Notes: generated from the letters alone by a model not told the origin. Shown: positions 1 to 12,070, counted from the stretch's first letter. The stretch is DNA of 64,000 bases from a bacterium (GCA_021778415.1 JAJYCL010000001.1:165469-229468), one strand, 5' to 3'. Made by a program: numbers and translations.

Positions 1-1
1 G

Positions 2-469
2 GAAGTCCCCGATGTTTCGCGCGCGACCGTGTATCGACAAATCGCCCTACTGGCCAAAGCAGGCCTCTTTAAAGCTCTTCACCGTGAACGCCGCCGCGGC
101 GCCGTCGAAATCACCTATGGAATCGATGCCGCAGCCGCTCGCTTTAATCCAAGCGACGTGGCCCAGATGTCGCGCGCACAAATCGAACGACTCTTCGTTA
201 CCTTCTGGACCAACGTACTCGCTAACGCGACACCCGCATTACGCGATCGTACCGTCGCCATCGACGATCTTCGGTTTTTTACACTTGGCTTCAAAGCCGA
301 TGCCGATTCGTTCGCTGAGCTAAGGGCTCGCTTACTAGAGCTTTTCACCGAGTGCGACGAAGCATCACCTGACGGCGTATTTCGTACGGCGTCGATTGTT
401 ATGCATCCCGGAACGAAACAATTACCAGCCGATCGTAGTACGCGACACTCGAAAGGAACTCCGCAATGA
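2..469 (+). CDS. Winged-helix transcriptional regulator, 5' end outside window
   Basis: The reading frame is open from the first bases, so the gene starts upstream of the window. The visible N-terminal part, VSRATVYRQIALLAKAGL, looks like the recognition helix and following turn of a winged helix-turn-helix, and the basic stretch after it (HRERRRGAVEITYGID) fits a wing. The remaining 110 residues are mixed alpha/beta without a motif I recognise. Its stop codon overlaps the start of the next gene (ATGA at 466-469), so it is translationally coupled to the efflux operon downstream. It is probably that operon's local regulator (inference). The ligand and sub-family are unknown; ArsR-like or PadR-like are both possible. 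Confidence 0.6.
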   Translation, partial: EVPDVSRATVYRQIALLAKAGLFKALHRERRRGAVEITYGIDAAAARFNPSDVAQMSRAQIERLFVTFWTNVLANATPALRDRTVAIDDLRFFTLGFKADADSFAELRARLLELFTECDEASPDGVFRTASIVMHPGTKQLPADRSTRHSKGTPQ

Positions 470-1173
470 GTGACATCCTCAGTATCATTATTTCCCCGCG
501 TGAAGCGCTTGCAGCCCTTCGCGAAAAGTCGAATTGGCTACTACCGATGGTCGTGACTATCGTGTTGGCGATCATCGGCTATCTGCTCGGTCGCGATGCA
601 AGCATCCATGCCACCGTTGGGACCATGACCCATATGCTGCATACGAATTCCATGTTTGCCGGGATGGGTGAGACAGCAAAGGCGAAAATGCTTGGCAACG
701 CTACCCACCCGCCATTAGTGAGTTCTATCGTCAGCATTGGGTTTTTAGCTTTTTTTATCGCCCTAGGAATACTTATCAATACGCTATTCTTGTTGGCTGG
801 TAACGCTATGGGCGGGGGTGATGCGCATTTTGAATCGTTGCTCTCCGCATCGGCACTTATTGCTATTCCAAGTTTCGGCCTGATGCAACTTATTACCGGG
901 ATCATTGAGCAAATCCGCGGCGTTGATGGGTTTGCAACAACGCGAGATATTCTTACCGTGCTACCGAATTTGGCATTGCTCGCTCCGAACGCATCCGGGC
1001 CGCTCTTCTATTTTCTCGCCGCAATAGGTATCGGTGCTCTTTGGGGACTCTTTTTAAACTCCATGGCACTTCGCGCAACCGCAGATGCGAAAGGTCCCGC
1101 AACGTGGATTATTCCCACGGTTGTCCTCCTGTTGTCAGCCGCCCTTGCCTCTATCGGCGGAATTTTCTCATGA
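466..1173 (+). CDS. Yip1-like integral membrane protein
   Basis: A 235-residue protein with about five hydrophobic segments (roughly residues 22-42, 85-110, 120-145, 175-205, 212-234). The layout resembles bacterial Yip1-domain proteins, which are often encoded beside ABC exporters and have no settled function. It starts with ATG inside the stop of the regulator and ends inside the start of the TolC-like gene (ATGA at 1170-1173), so it is expressed with the export operon. A role as an accessory membrane component of the exporter is inferred from position only. Confidence 0.6.
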   Translation: MSDILSIIISPREALAALREKSNWLLPMVVTIVLAIIGYLLGRDASIHATVGTMTHMLHTNSMFAGMGETAKAKMLGNATHPPLVSSIVSIGFLAFFIALGILINTLFLLAGNAMGGGDAHFESLLSASALIAIPSFGLMQLITGIIEQIRGVDGFATTRDILTVLPNLALLAPNASGPLFYFLAAIGIGALWGLFLNSMALRATADAKGPATWIIPTVVLLLSAALASIGGIFS

Positions 1174-2579
1174 GACGCCTCGGAATTCTCGGCGTAGGAT
1201 TAGGCATATTTTTGCTCGGTGCCGTTGCTCCGACGCAAGCTGCAGCCTCACCGCTAACGCTCCAGCAATGTGTCGCCATTGCTTTACGACACGACACCAA
1301 CATCGCGTCGCTCGCCAGTAGCTATGCGCAAGCTGAAAACGCCTACGCCCAGCAAAAGACGCAAACGTATCCAACCGTCGTCGGGCAGCTACAAAGCTAC
1401 CTTCAAAAATCCAACAACTATGGTGGTGCATTCGCGGCCATCGGCGCCTCGCAACTCGGTGACGTAAGCCAAAATACCGCATCGATTGGCACCCAGTATA
1501 ATCTCAATTTGGGTGGACAAGGTTTTGCTTTACTTGCCCAATCACGGGCCCAACTTGAAAGCGCAAAGCGCAACCTTCAACGAGCCAAGGCGCAACTCGC
1601 ATCAACGATAACGGCGTCTTTTTACGCCGTCGCGCAGAAAGACGCGCTCGTTGATCTCGATCAGGGAGATCTCGCGTATCAAACGGTCCTAGTAAACAAC
1701 GCTAAGGCCAGAGAAAAGGCCGGCGTTGCGGCCGGTGTCGATGTCCTACAGGCGCAGGTTGCGCAGACAAAGAGTAAGTCGACGCTCCTCGCCGCAAAGG
1801 CCGACGCGCAAAATGCGCGCGATACCCTTTCCCAAGCCATCGGAGCTGCATTCGACACGCAGTATGCAATTCCGAAAACGATCGCGACTCCGGCTCTTCC
1901 GGAAGCAACACTCGCGAACATTATCGCTCGCGCGCATATGCGTCCCGACGTCCTCGCCGCAAAAAGTTCCTTGGCAGCCGCTACCTATGCGCGAAAGGCA
2001 TTTGATCGGCATCTGTTCCCAACGATCGCACTCACAAGCCAAATCGGAAACCAATTTTCTCCAACCGGCGCAGTTCAAAATCAGAACTTCCTCATCCAAC
2101 ATTGCGCAGCCACGCCAGGATGCGTTTCGGCACCGACGGTTGTCCGCGGGAGTCCGGGGTTCTGGCAGATCGGTGCAACGACCACTTTTTCGTTCCCGTT
2201 CGTTAATTATGGCGCAATCCACACCGAGAAAGTTCAAGATGATGCGGCTATACACTCAGCAACGCTGGCGTATAAATCGGCCGCAAGCAAAGCCGAACTC
2301 GATGTTCGTCAAGCGTACCGATCGGCGCAAACGTCACTCGCCCAAGTCGCCTACGCCGTGAGCGCAGCGCAACTCGGAGCCGAATCCGCCCATATCGCGC
2401 AGTTACAATACGAGCGTGGCGTCAAGTCGCTCACCGACGTCCTCTCCGCGCAACAAACCGCCCTCTCTTCACAGATCGATCTCGTGAATGCTCGCATCGC
2501 CTACGTTCAAGCCATTATTAATTTGCGGGTCGCCATCGGCGATACCGGTCCTAACGCCATCGTCGCCGATTTGAGGTAG
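1170..2579 (+). CDS. TolC-family outer-membrane efflux channel
   Basis: A 469-residue protein when started at the ATG overlapping the previous stop. Longer in-frame starts upstream would run through the Yip1-like gene. An N-terminal signal peptide (residues 1 to about 25, ending near AAAS) leads into two repeats of the outer-membrane efflux protein fold: SPLTLQQCVAIALRHD at the start of the first, and long Ala/Gln-rich helices such as those near residues 130-180 and 360-420. Proteins of this family form trimeric channels spanning outer membrane and periplasm. The adaptor and permease genes that follow give a complete tripartite system. The substrate cannot be read from the sequence. Confidence 0.88.
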   Translation: MRRLGILGVGLGIFLLGAVAPTQAAASPLTLQQCVAIALRHDTNIASLASSYAQAENAYAQQKTQTYPTVVGQLQSYLQKSNNYGGAFAAIGASQLGDVSQNTASIGTQYNLNLGGQGFALLAQSRAQLESAKRNLQRAKAQLASTITASFYAVAQKDALVDLDQGDLAYQTVLVNNAKAREKAGVAAGVDVLQAQVAQTKSKSTLLAAKADAQNARDTLSQAIGAAFDTQYAIPKTIATPALPEATLANIIARAHMRPDVLAAKSSLAAATYARKAFDRHLFPTIALTSQIGNQFSPTGAVQNQNFLIQHCAATPGCVSAPTVVRGSPGFWQIGATTTFSFPFVNYGAIHTEKVQDDAAIHSATLAYKSAASKAELDVRQAYRSAQTSLAQVAYAVSAAQLGAESAHIAQLQYERGVKSLTDVLSAQQTALSSQIDLVNARIAYVQAIINLRVAIGDTGPNAIVADLR

Positions 2580-2583
2580 TTCC

Positions 2584-3885
2584 ATGTCTAAACGTCTTCG
2601 TAATACGCTCATCGTTGTTGCGGCCCTGATTCTCATTATCGTGTTTGCGGTCGTGAATGGACGCCGCCACAGTTCCGTGGCATCCGTCACGGCGATCAAA
2701 CTTACGCCAACGCACTTTTTGGCGAGCCTCCCGGAGAACGGTATCCTCAGTCGGCCGGGAGTAGTAACGGTTCCGGTCCTTGTTTCCGGGAATCTGGCCA
2801 GCCTGAGCGTGCGTGCCGGCGATCATGTAGTGGCCGGCCAACAACTCGCATCAATTGATAATCCGACGCTCAACGCCAATGCGGCGTCGTCGCAAGCCGA
2901 TTATCAATCGGCCGTCGCAAATATCGATACAGCTCGCGTCCAAGAACAAAACTCACGCGTTCAGTACGAAGGCGCCGTCGCAACGGCGTTGTCGAATCTC
3001 AACGAAGCCAAGCGCATCTACCAAGCTGATGCTGCTCTCTATCGTCAAAAGGCAATTGCCCGCAGCCAAGTCGACGCCGATAAAGCCAAGCTCGATCAGG
3101 CCCAAGTTACCTACGATCAATCGGTGCAACAGCTCAAACTCGGCGCGGTCTCCGGATACGGAATCAATTCGGTGAGTTCGGCGAAATCGGCTGCAGATAA
3201 AGCTCAAATTATCAACAACGAAAACCAGCAACAGCTCGGATTCACCCAAATCCTTGCACCAATTTCCGGGAAGATTCTGACCGTGGCCAGCACGCCAAAC
3301 GATACGCTGGCGCCCATTCGCGTCGGAGATCAGGTGAATGCCGGACAAGCTCTGTTCACCATTGCCCGCGACGATGGCTGGATCGTTCGCACCAAAGTCG
3401 ACGAGCAAGATGTTGCGCACGTTACCGTCGGTATGCGCGCTCAGATTAGCGGCGAGGATCTTGGCGGCAAGAAATTCACTGGCCGGGTTTTAAGTATCGC
3501 CCCGACGGCACAGAAATCCGACGACCCCTCCTCGACCGCCCGCCAGGTTACAACGGTGGTCGCTCTTGACGGAAGCGCCCCATTCTTTCGCGATGGAATG
3601 TCGGTGAATGTAGACATCTACACGCGCGACATCGCCAACGCTATCGTTGTCCCTATGACTGCACTTGTTACGGAAAAGACGAAAAAATATGTTTGGGTCG
3701 TCGTGTCCGGCGTTACGCACAAACGAGTAGTTACAACTGGAACCGATAACGGAGCGACTATTGTCATCACTTCGGGCTTGGCATCTGGCGATGAAATTAT
3801 CGGAACACCGGGCCCCACCCTTAAAGACGGCGACCACGTACACGCCGTTCTTCCGACGCCGTCACCTAAACCGAGCTCGACGTAA
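2584..3885 (+). CDS. HlyD/MacA-family periplasmic adaptor (membrane fusion protein)
   Basis: A 433-residue protein that starts 4 bases after the TolC-like stop. It has a single N-terminal membrane anchor (about residues 6-25), a lipoyl-like half motif (LASLSVRAGDHVVAGQQLAS, about 64-83), and a long Ala/Gln-rich coiled-coil hairpin (about 95-205). The second lipoyl half (ILAPISGKILTV) and beta-barrel and membrane-proximal domains follow, with a Pro-rich tail. This is the domain order of MacA-type adaptors, which bridge an inner-membrane ABC pump and TolC. Position between channel and permease genes supports that role. Confidence 0.88.
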   Translation: MSKRLRNTLIVVAALILIIVFAVVNGRRHSSVASVTAIKLTPTHFLASLPENGILSRPGVVTVPVLVSGNLASLSVRAGDHVVAGQQLASIDNPTLNANAASSQADYQSAVANIDTARVQEQNSRVQYEGAVATALSNLNEAKRIYQADAALYRQKAIARSQVDADKAKLDQAQVTYDQSVQQLKLGAVSGYGINSVSSAKSAADKAQIINNENQQQLGFTQILAPISGKILTVASTPNDTLAPIRVGDQVNAGQALFTIARDDGWIVRTKVDEQDVAHVTVGMRAQISGEDLGGKKFTGRVLSIAPTAQKSDDPSSTARQVTTVVALDGSAPFFRDGMSVNVDIYTRDIANAIVVPMTALVTEKTKKYVWVVVSGVTHKRVVTTGTDNGATIVITSGLASGDEIIGTPGPTLKDGDHVHAVLPTPSPKPSST

Positions 3886-3889
3886 GCAT

Positions 3890-5092
3890 ATGGCTCGGAT
3901 ACTCGCCTATACCGTCGAAGCTCTCGACGCCATCTGGCGAAATCGGTTGCGTTCGCTGCTTACTATGCTCGGAATGATTATCGGTATCGCATCCGTTATC
4001 ACCGTCTTGGGCTTAAGCCAGGCGGCATCGCGAGGATTGGAAAGCGAGCTTTCTGCAGGCGGAGACCCCGGCATCGTAGCTTTCGTCGACCAATCGCAAG
4101 ATTTACCATCGATTGCAACGCTCTATTATCGAGACGTAGCACGTATCGTGGCATTATCGGGCGGAGCGATCAGATCGGCAATTCCGATCTACGGCGCGGG
4201 TGGTGGCCGAAATCTCGAAGTGACCGGCGTTGGCAAACCGAATTATATCTCAGGATTTTCAAGCGATGGAGATCGACAAAATGCCAATCTTATCGTCGAT
4301 AGCGGACGCCTGTTGCGACAAAGCGATGTAACGAATGCGAGTCCTGTTTGCATCATCGCTAAAAGCTCGGCCGACAAACTATTTCCATCTGGAAATGCAC
4401 TCGGGCAATCGATCTCCGTGGGAGATATGCGATTAAACATTGTTGGAATCTATACCCTGAAGGGAAGCCTACTGAACTCGTTCACGGGCGACTCGATGTT
4501 TATTCCGTATACCACGTTCCATCTTCTTGAGCCGGGAGCAATAGATGGCATCCAAGCGTGGCCGGCCGATACCGTCTCAAAATACGATGCCATCGTCGAA
4601 TTAAAGAGTCTTCTTGCATCGGTTAAAGGCCCGAAGGCCCAGTACACCATCCAAGACCAGGCAGCATCTCTTGGCATCTTTAGCAAAGTTCTCGATTCAA
4701 TTGGAATCGGACTAACATTTATTGGAGCGCTGTCCCTTGTTGTTGCCGGTGTTGGGATTATGAATATTATGCTCGTTTCAATTGCCGAACGGACTCGCGA
4801 GATCGGGATTCGCAAATCGATCGGCGCATCGGCGGCCGATATTAGTTTCCAATTTTTAGTCGAATCGATTATTGTTTCGTTCATGGGTGGAGCGATCGGC
4901 ATGCTCCTCGGAATACTTTGCGTCAACCTCGGATCGACGCTCCTGATGAAATATATCGGCGTGGCACCGATCCCGTGGACGTTAATTATCAGCGTCGCGG
5001 TCGGTTTTTCTCTAGCGGTCGGAATCGGCTTTGGGTCGTATCCCGCGGCTCGAGCGGGTCGCCTCGATCCCGTTGAAGCGCTGAGATCGTAA
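3890..5092 (+). CDS. MacB/FtsX-type ABC transporter permease (first of two)
   Basis: A 400-residue protein using the ATG 4 bases after the adaptor stop; an upstream extension would overlap the adaptor. The N-terminal transmembrane helix (about 20-45, RNRLRSLLTMLGMIIGIAS) is followed by a periplasmic MacB-PCD-type domain. Three C-terminal helices form the FtsX domain, with the family motif [20 protein letters not shown] near residue 285 and ending YPAARAGRLDPVEALRS. No nucleotide-binding domain is fused, unlike classical MacB. Its stop overlaps the start of a second, different permease by one base, suggesting a heterodimeric pump. Confidence 0.87.
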   Translation: MARILAYTVEALDAIWRNRLRSLLTMLGMIIGIASVITVLGLSQAASRGLESELSAGGDPGIVAFVDQSQDLPSIATLYYRDVARIVALSGGAIRSAIPIYGAGGGRNLEVTGVGKPNYISGFSSDGDRQNANLIVDSGRLLRQSDVTNASPVCIIAKSSADKLFPSGNALGQSISVGDMRLNIVGIYTLKGSLLNSFTGDSMFIPYTTFHLLEPGAIDGIQAWPADTVSKYDAIVELKSLLASVKGPKAQYTIQDQAASLGIFSKVLDSIGIGLTFIGALSLVVAGVGIMNIMLVSIAERTREIGIRKSIGASAADISFQFLVESIIVSFMGGAIGMLLGILCVNLGSTLLMKYIGVAPIPWTLIISVAVGFSLAVGIGFGSYPAARAGRLDPVEALRS

Positions 5093-6288
5093 TGTTCTCA
5101 TATATTGTCGAAGCCTGGGCCGTCCTTATGGCCAACCGTACGCGCACAATACTTACGCTTATCGGCCTCGTCGTAGGCGTCGCGGCCATTATTGCGGTTC
5201 AAATCTCGGCATCTGCGATGAGCGGTGCGGTGACGGGTGCCTTCAAAGGCCTCAATACGTCGATGTTTTTCACATTCCCAAAATCCTCCGGCGGAGATTT
5301 AGAGAAGGCCGCCCTCCACCTCTCGGATATTGCGCTCATTGAATCCATTCCGGGTGTACGAACGGCAATTCCGTATCAGCAACAACGCACGGTCATCCGC
5401 GTCGGCCATAATGCCGTTCGACTGAAATTCGGAGGCGAGTCCGACCAACGCTTCAGCACTGCACCACTTGCCCAAGGGCGAGTCATTTCACTTGACGATG
5501 TGACGTCGGCTGCGAGCGTTTGCGTCATCTCGTCAAAAGCGTTCGAACGGCTTTTTCCAAATGGTGGCGACGTTGTCGGACAGTCGGTTCTCGTAGGGGA
5601 TCGTCGATATGTCATCATCGGAGTGCTCGGGAAGACGACGATTGATACCGCCTCGCTCGGTCTTGATATTGCCGCCGATGTCACAATTCCGTATACCACC
5701 TATTACAATAACTATCAGCGTGGTCAAACACTCTTTGGTCTTGAAGTACTTCCGAACCCGGGCATATCGCCGACATCACTTGAGCCGGCGGTGAAACAAG
5801 CGCTTTCGACATCGCATAGCGGAGCTCAATATCAAACATTCGATTTTGGTATGTTTTTCCGCACGATTTCCGGTTTCTTCGGGGTGATAGGCATCGTTGT
5901 CGGCGCCGTCGGCGGCATCGCACTTCTTGTCGCAGGTATCGGCATTATGAATATTATGCTGGTATCGGTCATGGAACGAACCCGGGAGATTGGAGTCCGC
6001 AAAGCAATCGGTGCGAAAGGCGGACAAGTCTTGCTGCAATTTTTTATCGAGGCCCTCTTACTATCGAGCATCGGATCGGGGATCGGGCTCGCGCTGGGTG
6101 TTCTCCTAGGATGGGGCGCATCGGCACTTTTCATCTCCAAAATCTCAGGCGTTACCGCGCCGATTCCGTGGCTTTCGATTACTTCGCTGACCATGATTTT
6201 TGCTACCGTTGTCACGATTGTGTTTGGCACCTACCCCGCATTCCGTGCTTCGCGACTCGATCCCATTGAGGCTCTTCGTTATGAATAA
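5092..6288 (+). CDS. MacB/FtsX-type ABC transporter permease (second of two)
   Basis: A 398-residue protein overlapping the preceding permease by one base (TAATG). It has the same architecture: N-terminal helix with [20 protein letters not shown], a periplasmic domain, then three helices with [20 protein letters not shown] and the terminal [18 protein letters not shown]. It is clearly paralogous to its neighbour but diverged throughout the periplasmic domain, so the two probably pair as a heterodimer rather than being a recent duplication. The stop lies inside the start region of the ATPase gene (8-base overlap), which keeps subunit synthesis coupled. Confidence 0.87.
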   Translation: MFSYIVEAWAVLMANRTRTILTLIGLVVGVAAIIAVQISASAMSGAVTGAFKGLNTSMFFTFPKSSGGDLEKAALHLSDIALIESIPGVRTAIPYQQQRTVIRVGHNAVRLKFGGESDQRFSTAPLAQGRVISLDDVTSAASVCVISSKAFERLFPNGGDVVGQSVLVGDRRYVIIGVLGKTTIDTASLGLDIAADVTIPYTTYYNNYQRGQTLFGLEVLPNPGISPTSLEPAVKQALSTSHSGAQYQTFDFGMFFRTISGFFGVIGIVVGAVGGIALLVAGIGIMNIMLVSVMERTREIGVRKAIGAKGGQVLLQFFIEALLLSSIGSGIGLALGVLLGWGASALFISKISGVTAPIPWLSITSLTMIFATVVTIVFGTYPAFRASRLDPIEALRYE

Positions 6289-6988
6289 TCCAGTAAAACT
6301 CACCGCCAATGCCATCTCGATGCAAGCGATCACGAAGACGTACAAGATGGGCGACGTTGAAGTCAACGCCCTTCGCGGCGTATCGTTCGATATCGCACAC
6401 GGCGAATACGTCGCCATCATGGGCCCGTCCGGCTCGGGAAAATCAACGCTGATGAACGTCATCGGATGCTTGGATCGTCCGAGCAGCGGCAGCTATTTCC
6501 TCGACGACACCGATGTGTCCAAATTGGACGACGCAAAACTCGCGCACATACGACTCACGAAGCTGGGATTCGTCTTCCAAGGGTTCAACTTACTTGCGCG
6601 CACCGACGCAATTAAAAATGTTTCGCTTCCCCTCTTCTATGCCGGTGTGCCCGCAAAAGAACGGCGCGCACGCGCCCTCGAGGTGCTCAAGACCGTCGGA
6701 TTGAGCGAGCGGGCGAACCACAAGCCGAACGAACTCTCCGGTGGCCAGCAACAACGTGTGGCCATCGCCCGCGCCTTGATCAACAATCCGACCGTCATCC
6801 TGGCCGACGAACCGACCGGTAACCTTGACTCTGCGACGTCCGATGACGTCCTTGCCCTCTTTGCCAATCTGCACGCGGGCGGGCGAACCATCATCATCGT
6901 GACGCATGACGAAGAGGTCGCCGACCGCGCATCCCGCGTCATCCGCTTACGGGACGGCCTCATCGTCTCGGATACGAACAAAATGTAA
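6281..6988 (+). CDS. ABC transporter ATP-binding protein (MacB/LolD type)
   Basis: A 235-residue single nucleotide-binding domain. Visible motifs are Walker [10 protein letters not shown] (48-56), Q-loop glutamine 100, signature LSGGQQQR (152-159), Walker [13 protein letters not shown] (172-183) and switch histidine 209. The start chosen is the ATG overlapping the end of the second permease; the longer frame only reads through permease DNA. It powers the two MacB-like permeases. Together with the adaptor and channel genes this makes a complete MacAB-TolC-like exporter, probably for a peptide, lipid or antibiotic (substrate inferred from family only). Confidence 0.93.
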   Translation: MNNPVKLTANAISMQAITKTYKMGDVEVNALRGVSFDIAHGEYVAIMGPSGSGKSTLMNVIGCLDRPSSGSYFLDDTDVSKLDDAKLAHIRLTKLGFVFQGFNLLARTDAIKNVSLPLFYAGVPAKERRARALEVLKTVGLSERANHKPNELSGGQQQRVAIARALINNPTVILADEPTGNLDSATSDDVLALFANLHAGGRTIIIVTHDEEVADRASRVIRLRDGLIVSDTNKM

Positions 6989-7011
6989 CTTCGTTGCGTT
7001 CTCTGTGGTAC

Positions 7012-8265
7012 ATGAACAGCATGAATCGTCGCATACTTCCGACTCTTATCATCGCGCTCGGAGGCGCCGTTATCGGCAGCTTCCTTATGATGCTCTACGC
7101 GTCGAGCCACTTTACCGGCGTGGCCGGCCCGAACCACACGCCCCCGTCGGTGAGTGCCGCCCCGCTCACGGGCATTAGCGACCAAGATCGCATCGTGTCC
7201 GCAGTAGCGCGCACGAAGCCCTCCGTCGTCGCCATTCAAATTATTCAGAATGGCCAGGTTGTGGTTCCCGTCGATCCTTTCCTCAATCAGATATTCGGCC
7301 AAAGCGGCCCGGGCGTGCTGCGCAAATATAAGCAGCGCTCATCGGGAAGCGGCTTCATCCTTGATACCCAAGGCGACATCGTGACGAACGCGCACGTCGT
7401 CGTTCCGAATACGAGCACGACGAGCGAACAGATCAACGTCGTTTTTGCCGACGGTCATAAGTCGCTGGCGAAGATCGTTTCGGCCAGTGTCGGCAACGAT
7501 ATTGCCATTATCAAAGTCGACAACACCAAAAATTTACCGCCGCCGCTCAAGCTGGCGAACTCCGACAAGCTTTTGCAGGGGATGTGGGCGATTGCCATCG
7601 GTGAGCCGTTGGGCTATCAGCAAACGGTGACGCTCGGCATTATCTCCGCCTTCAACCGTGAAGAGCAGATTCAAAGCGAGCAGGGCCAGTTGATGGATTT
7701 CAAAGGCCTCTTACAGACATCGGCACCGATTAACCCAGGCAATTCCGGCGGCCCGCTGATCGATATCGACGGCCAAGTCATCGGTATCAATCAGTCCACG
7801 GTCAAATCAGCCTACGCTCAAGGCATCGGCTTTGCGATTCCGTCGAATCAAGTGAAAACCGTCGTTGCCGATCTTCTCAAACATCCCGGCGTCCACTATA
7901 GCGCCGGATCGGGCAAGGGTGCCGTCGGTGTGCAGTTGCAAGATCTTACACCCGGTCTTCGGAACCAAATCGGCTATAGCGGCACCGGGGGAGTCGCGAT
8001 CATCCAGGTTCTTCCCGGAACACCGGCCGATCAGGCCGGCATCGAACCCGGCGACGTCATCTTAGAAGTCGACGGGAAGCCGATGAACAGCGCCAAGGAC
8101 TTCGTGACGTATATCTCCAGCAAAAAACCCGGTGATACCGTGCGCATGGTGCTCTGGTCTCAGGGCGTGAAAAAATTCGTCGCCGTGAAACTCGTGGATC
8201 GCAGCACGCTCAACCCCGGAACAGCGCAGCGGCCGCAACAGTACGCGCCGCCGCAATCGCCCTAA
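7012..8265 (+). CDS. HtrA/DegQ-type serine protease with PDZ domain, membrane anchored
   Basis: A 417-residue trypsin-fold protease. A hydrophobic N-terminal segment (about residues 8-30) tethers or exports it. The catalytic triad is visible as His128 (VTNAHVV), Asp163 ([10 protein letters not shown]) and Ser245 ([11 protein letters not shown]). A single PDZ domain follows (about 295-395, with [20 protein letters not shown]). Such proteins degrade or refold misfolded envelope proteins. Starts at ATG 7012 and ATG 7021 are both reasonable, and neither has a good ribosome site. It lies just after the exporter ATPase and before dnaK, so it may be co-transcribed with the export operon. Confidence 0.92.
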   Translation: MNSMNRRILPTLIIALGGAVIGSFLMMLYASSHFTGVAGPNHTPPSVSAAPLTGISDQDRIVSAVARTKPSVVAIQIIQNGQVVVPVDPFLNQIFGQSGPGVLRKYKQRSSGSGFILDTQGDIVTNAHVVVPNTSTTSEQINVVFADGHKSLAKIVSASVGNDIAIIKVDNTKNLPPPLKLANSDKLLQGMWAIAIGEPLGYQQTVTLGIISAFNREEQIQSEQGQLMDFKGLLQTSAPINPGNSGGPLIDIDGQVIGINQSTVKSAYAQGIGFAIPSNQVKTVVADLLKHPGVHYSAGSGKGAVGVQLQDLTPGLRNQIGYSGTGGVAIIQVLPGTPADQAGIEPGDVILEVDGKPMNSAKDFVTYISSKKPGDTVRMVLWSQGVKKFVAVKLVDRSTLNPGTAQRPQQYAPPQSP

Positions 8266-10448
<2,183 letters not shown>

Positions 10449-10456
10449 CGTATGGC

Positions 10457-10478
10457 GGGGGCGCGACAACGCGCCCCC
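10457..10478 (+). terminator. GC-rich hairpin after dnaK
   Basis: GGGGGCGCG (10457-10465), loop ACAA, CGCGCCCCC (10470-10478): a perfect 9-base-pair stem 9 bases after the dnaK stop, followed by only two T. With such a short T-run it is more likely an attenuator or an mRNA-end stabiliser that lowers grpE-dnaJ expression relative to dnaK than a full terminator (inference). Confidence 0.6.
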
Positions 10479-10533
10479 TTCCATCGCACATTGATCTCAC
10501 CGCACTCACTCCAAGCTTAAAGCTGATGAAATC

Positions 10534-11055
10534 ATGAATAACGATAATGACGTGGAGACCTCCGATACGGTCGTCCTCGATACTCCCGAGGATTCCGTCG
10601 AGGCAAAATTAGCGGCCGCGACCACGCGCGCCGACGAAAATTACAACAAATATCTTCTTGCGATGGCGGATTTCGAAAATTACAAGAAGCGTATTCAGCG
10701 CGAAATTGAAGCGGTGATTACCCGCAATCGCAACACGCTCCTCAATCGGATGCTTCCGGTGCTCGATAATCTCGAACGCGCGCTTTCCTACGAAGCTGCC
10801 GGAGACGGCATCCGTGGTGGTGTTGAACAGACGCTCAAAGGCTTTGAAGCCATGCTTGCCGGCGAAGGGATAAAACCCATCGATGTAGCCGGTCGGCCGT
10901 TCGATCCGCGCGTTGCCGAAGCCATCGGCACCGTCGAAGCTCCCGATGGAACCGAAGACGATACCGTGATGCATGTCGCTCAGAAAGGCTACACCATCGG
11001 TGATGAGCTCTTGCGTCCCGCGCAAGTCATCGTTGCCAAGCACGCATCGGCATAA
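10534..11055 (+). CDS. grpE: Nucleotide exchange factor GrpE
   Basis: A 173-residue protein with an acidic N-terminus, a long helix (about 22-75) containing the family segment KYLLAMADFENYKKRIQRE, a four-helix region and the beta-domain ending GYTIGDELLRPAQVIVAK, the GrpE C-terminal signature. It releases ADP from DnaK. It lies 85 bases after dnaK and 4 bases before dnaJ. Confidence 0.97.
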   Translation: MNNDNDVETSDTVVLDTPEDSVEAKLAAATTRADENYNKYLLAMADFENYKKRIQREIEAVITRNRNTLLNRMLPVLDNLERALSYEAAGDGIRGGVEQTLKGFEAMLAGEGIKPIDVAGRPFDPRVAEAIGTVEAPDGTEDDTVMHVAQKGYTIGDELLRPAQVIVAKHASA

Positions 11056-11059
11056 GTGA

Positions 11060-12070
11060 ATGAATTACAAAGACTACTACGCCATTCTGGGTGTTCCGAA
11101 AAATGCGCCGGAAAAAGATATTAAATCCGCCTATCGGAAGCTCGCGCGAAAATGGCACCCCGATGCGAATCTCAACAATACCAAGGAAGCGGAAGATCGT
11201 TTTAAGGATATTTCCGAGGCCTACGAGGTACTTGGAGATTCCGAGAAGCGTCGCAAATACGATGTCTTAGGGTCGGATTGGCAGCAAGCATCGGCGCAAG
11301 CCGAGCAGCAGCGTCGTTACCGCACCTCGCAAAACGAGCCGTTCGATTTTGGCGGCTTTTCGAATGCGGGTGGTGCGGGTTCCGGCTTCTCCGATTTCTT
11401 CGACATGTTCTTTAGCGGTGGCGGCGGGGCGCGACGAACGGCGAATGCGAATGTTGGTGCGCGCCGCGGTCAGGATCTCGAAACCACCATCGAACTTACC
11501 TTACGTGATGCCTATGACGGCGGCAAAAAATCCGTCTCCTTGCAAGTCGAGGATGCGTGCGCGCGATGCCGCGGAACGGGCACCGAAAATGGTCGCCTCT
11601 GTACCGTGTGTCACGGCACGGGACGTGTTTTGCAAAACAAAAAATTCGACATCACGATTCCGCGCGGCATCGGCGACGGCCAACGGATTCGACTCTCCGG
11701 TCAAGGTGGAACAGGTACGGCCGGTGGGGCGAGCGGCGATCTCTTTCTCGTGGTGAAAATCGCGGAAGATCCGACATACAAACGTAAAGGCAGCGACCTC
11801 TACGTCGACCTACCCGTTTCACTCTACGATCTCGTCCTTGGCGCCGAAGTCAAAGTCCCAACGATGGCCGGTCAAGTTACGATGTCGATTCCCGAGGGAA
11901 CGCAAAACAATCGCTTGATGCGCCTCGCCGGCAAAGGCATGCCCAACGTCAAGGGCGCGGCAGCCGGAGATGAGTACGTTCGCTTAATCGGCCAATTGCC
12001 GCAAAGCCTCACCGATAAAGAACGCAAGCTCTTTAAAGAGCTCTCCGGTTTACGCAATGGAAAAAAATAG
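11060..12070 (+). CDS. dnaJ: DnaJ-type co-chaperone with half-size zinc finger
   Basis: A 336-residue Hsp40. The J domain (about 4-68) has HPD at 33-35. A Gly/Phe-rich linker follows (about 94-125), then a cysteine region, then the two C-terminal beta domains (GIGDGQRIRLSGQG; SIPEGTQNNRLMRLAGKGMP). The cysteine region has only two CxxCxGxG repeats (Cys167/170 and Cys181/184) instead of the usual four, so at most one zinc site can form. The protein is correspondingly shorter than classical DnaJ (about 370-380). It stimulates DnaK ATP hydrolysis, and clustering with dnaK-grpE supports it being the main partner. Confidence 0.93.
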   Translation: MNYKDYYAILGVPKNAPEKDIKSAYRKLARKWHPDANLNNTKEAEDRFKDISEAYEVLGDSEKRRKYDVLGSDWQQASAQAEQQRRYRTSQNEPFDFGGFSNAGGAGSGFSDFFDMFFSGGGGARRTANANVGARRGQDLETTIELTLRDAYDGGKKSVSLQVEDACARCRGTGTENGRLCTVCHGTGRVLQNKKFDITIPRGIGDGQRIRLSGQGGTGTAGGASGDLFLVVKIAEDPTYKRKGSDLYVDLPVSLYDLVLGAEVKVPTMAGQVTMSIPEGTQNNRLMRLAGKGMPNVKGAAAGDEYVRLIGQLPQSLTDKERKLFKELSGLRNGKK

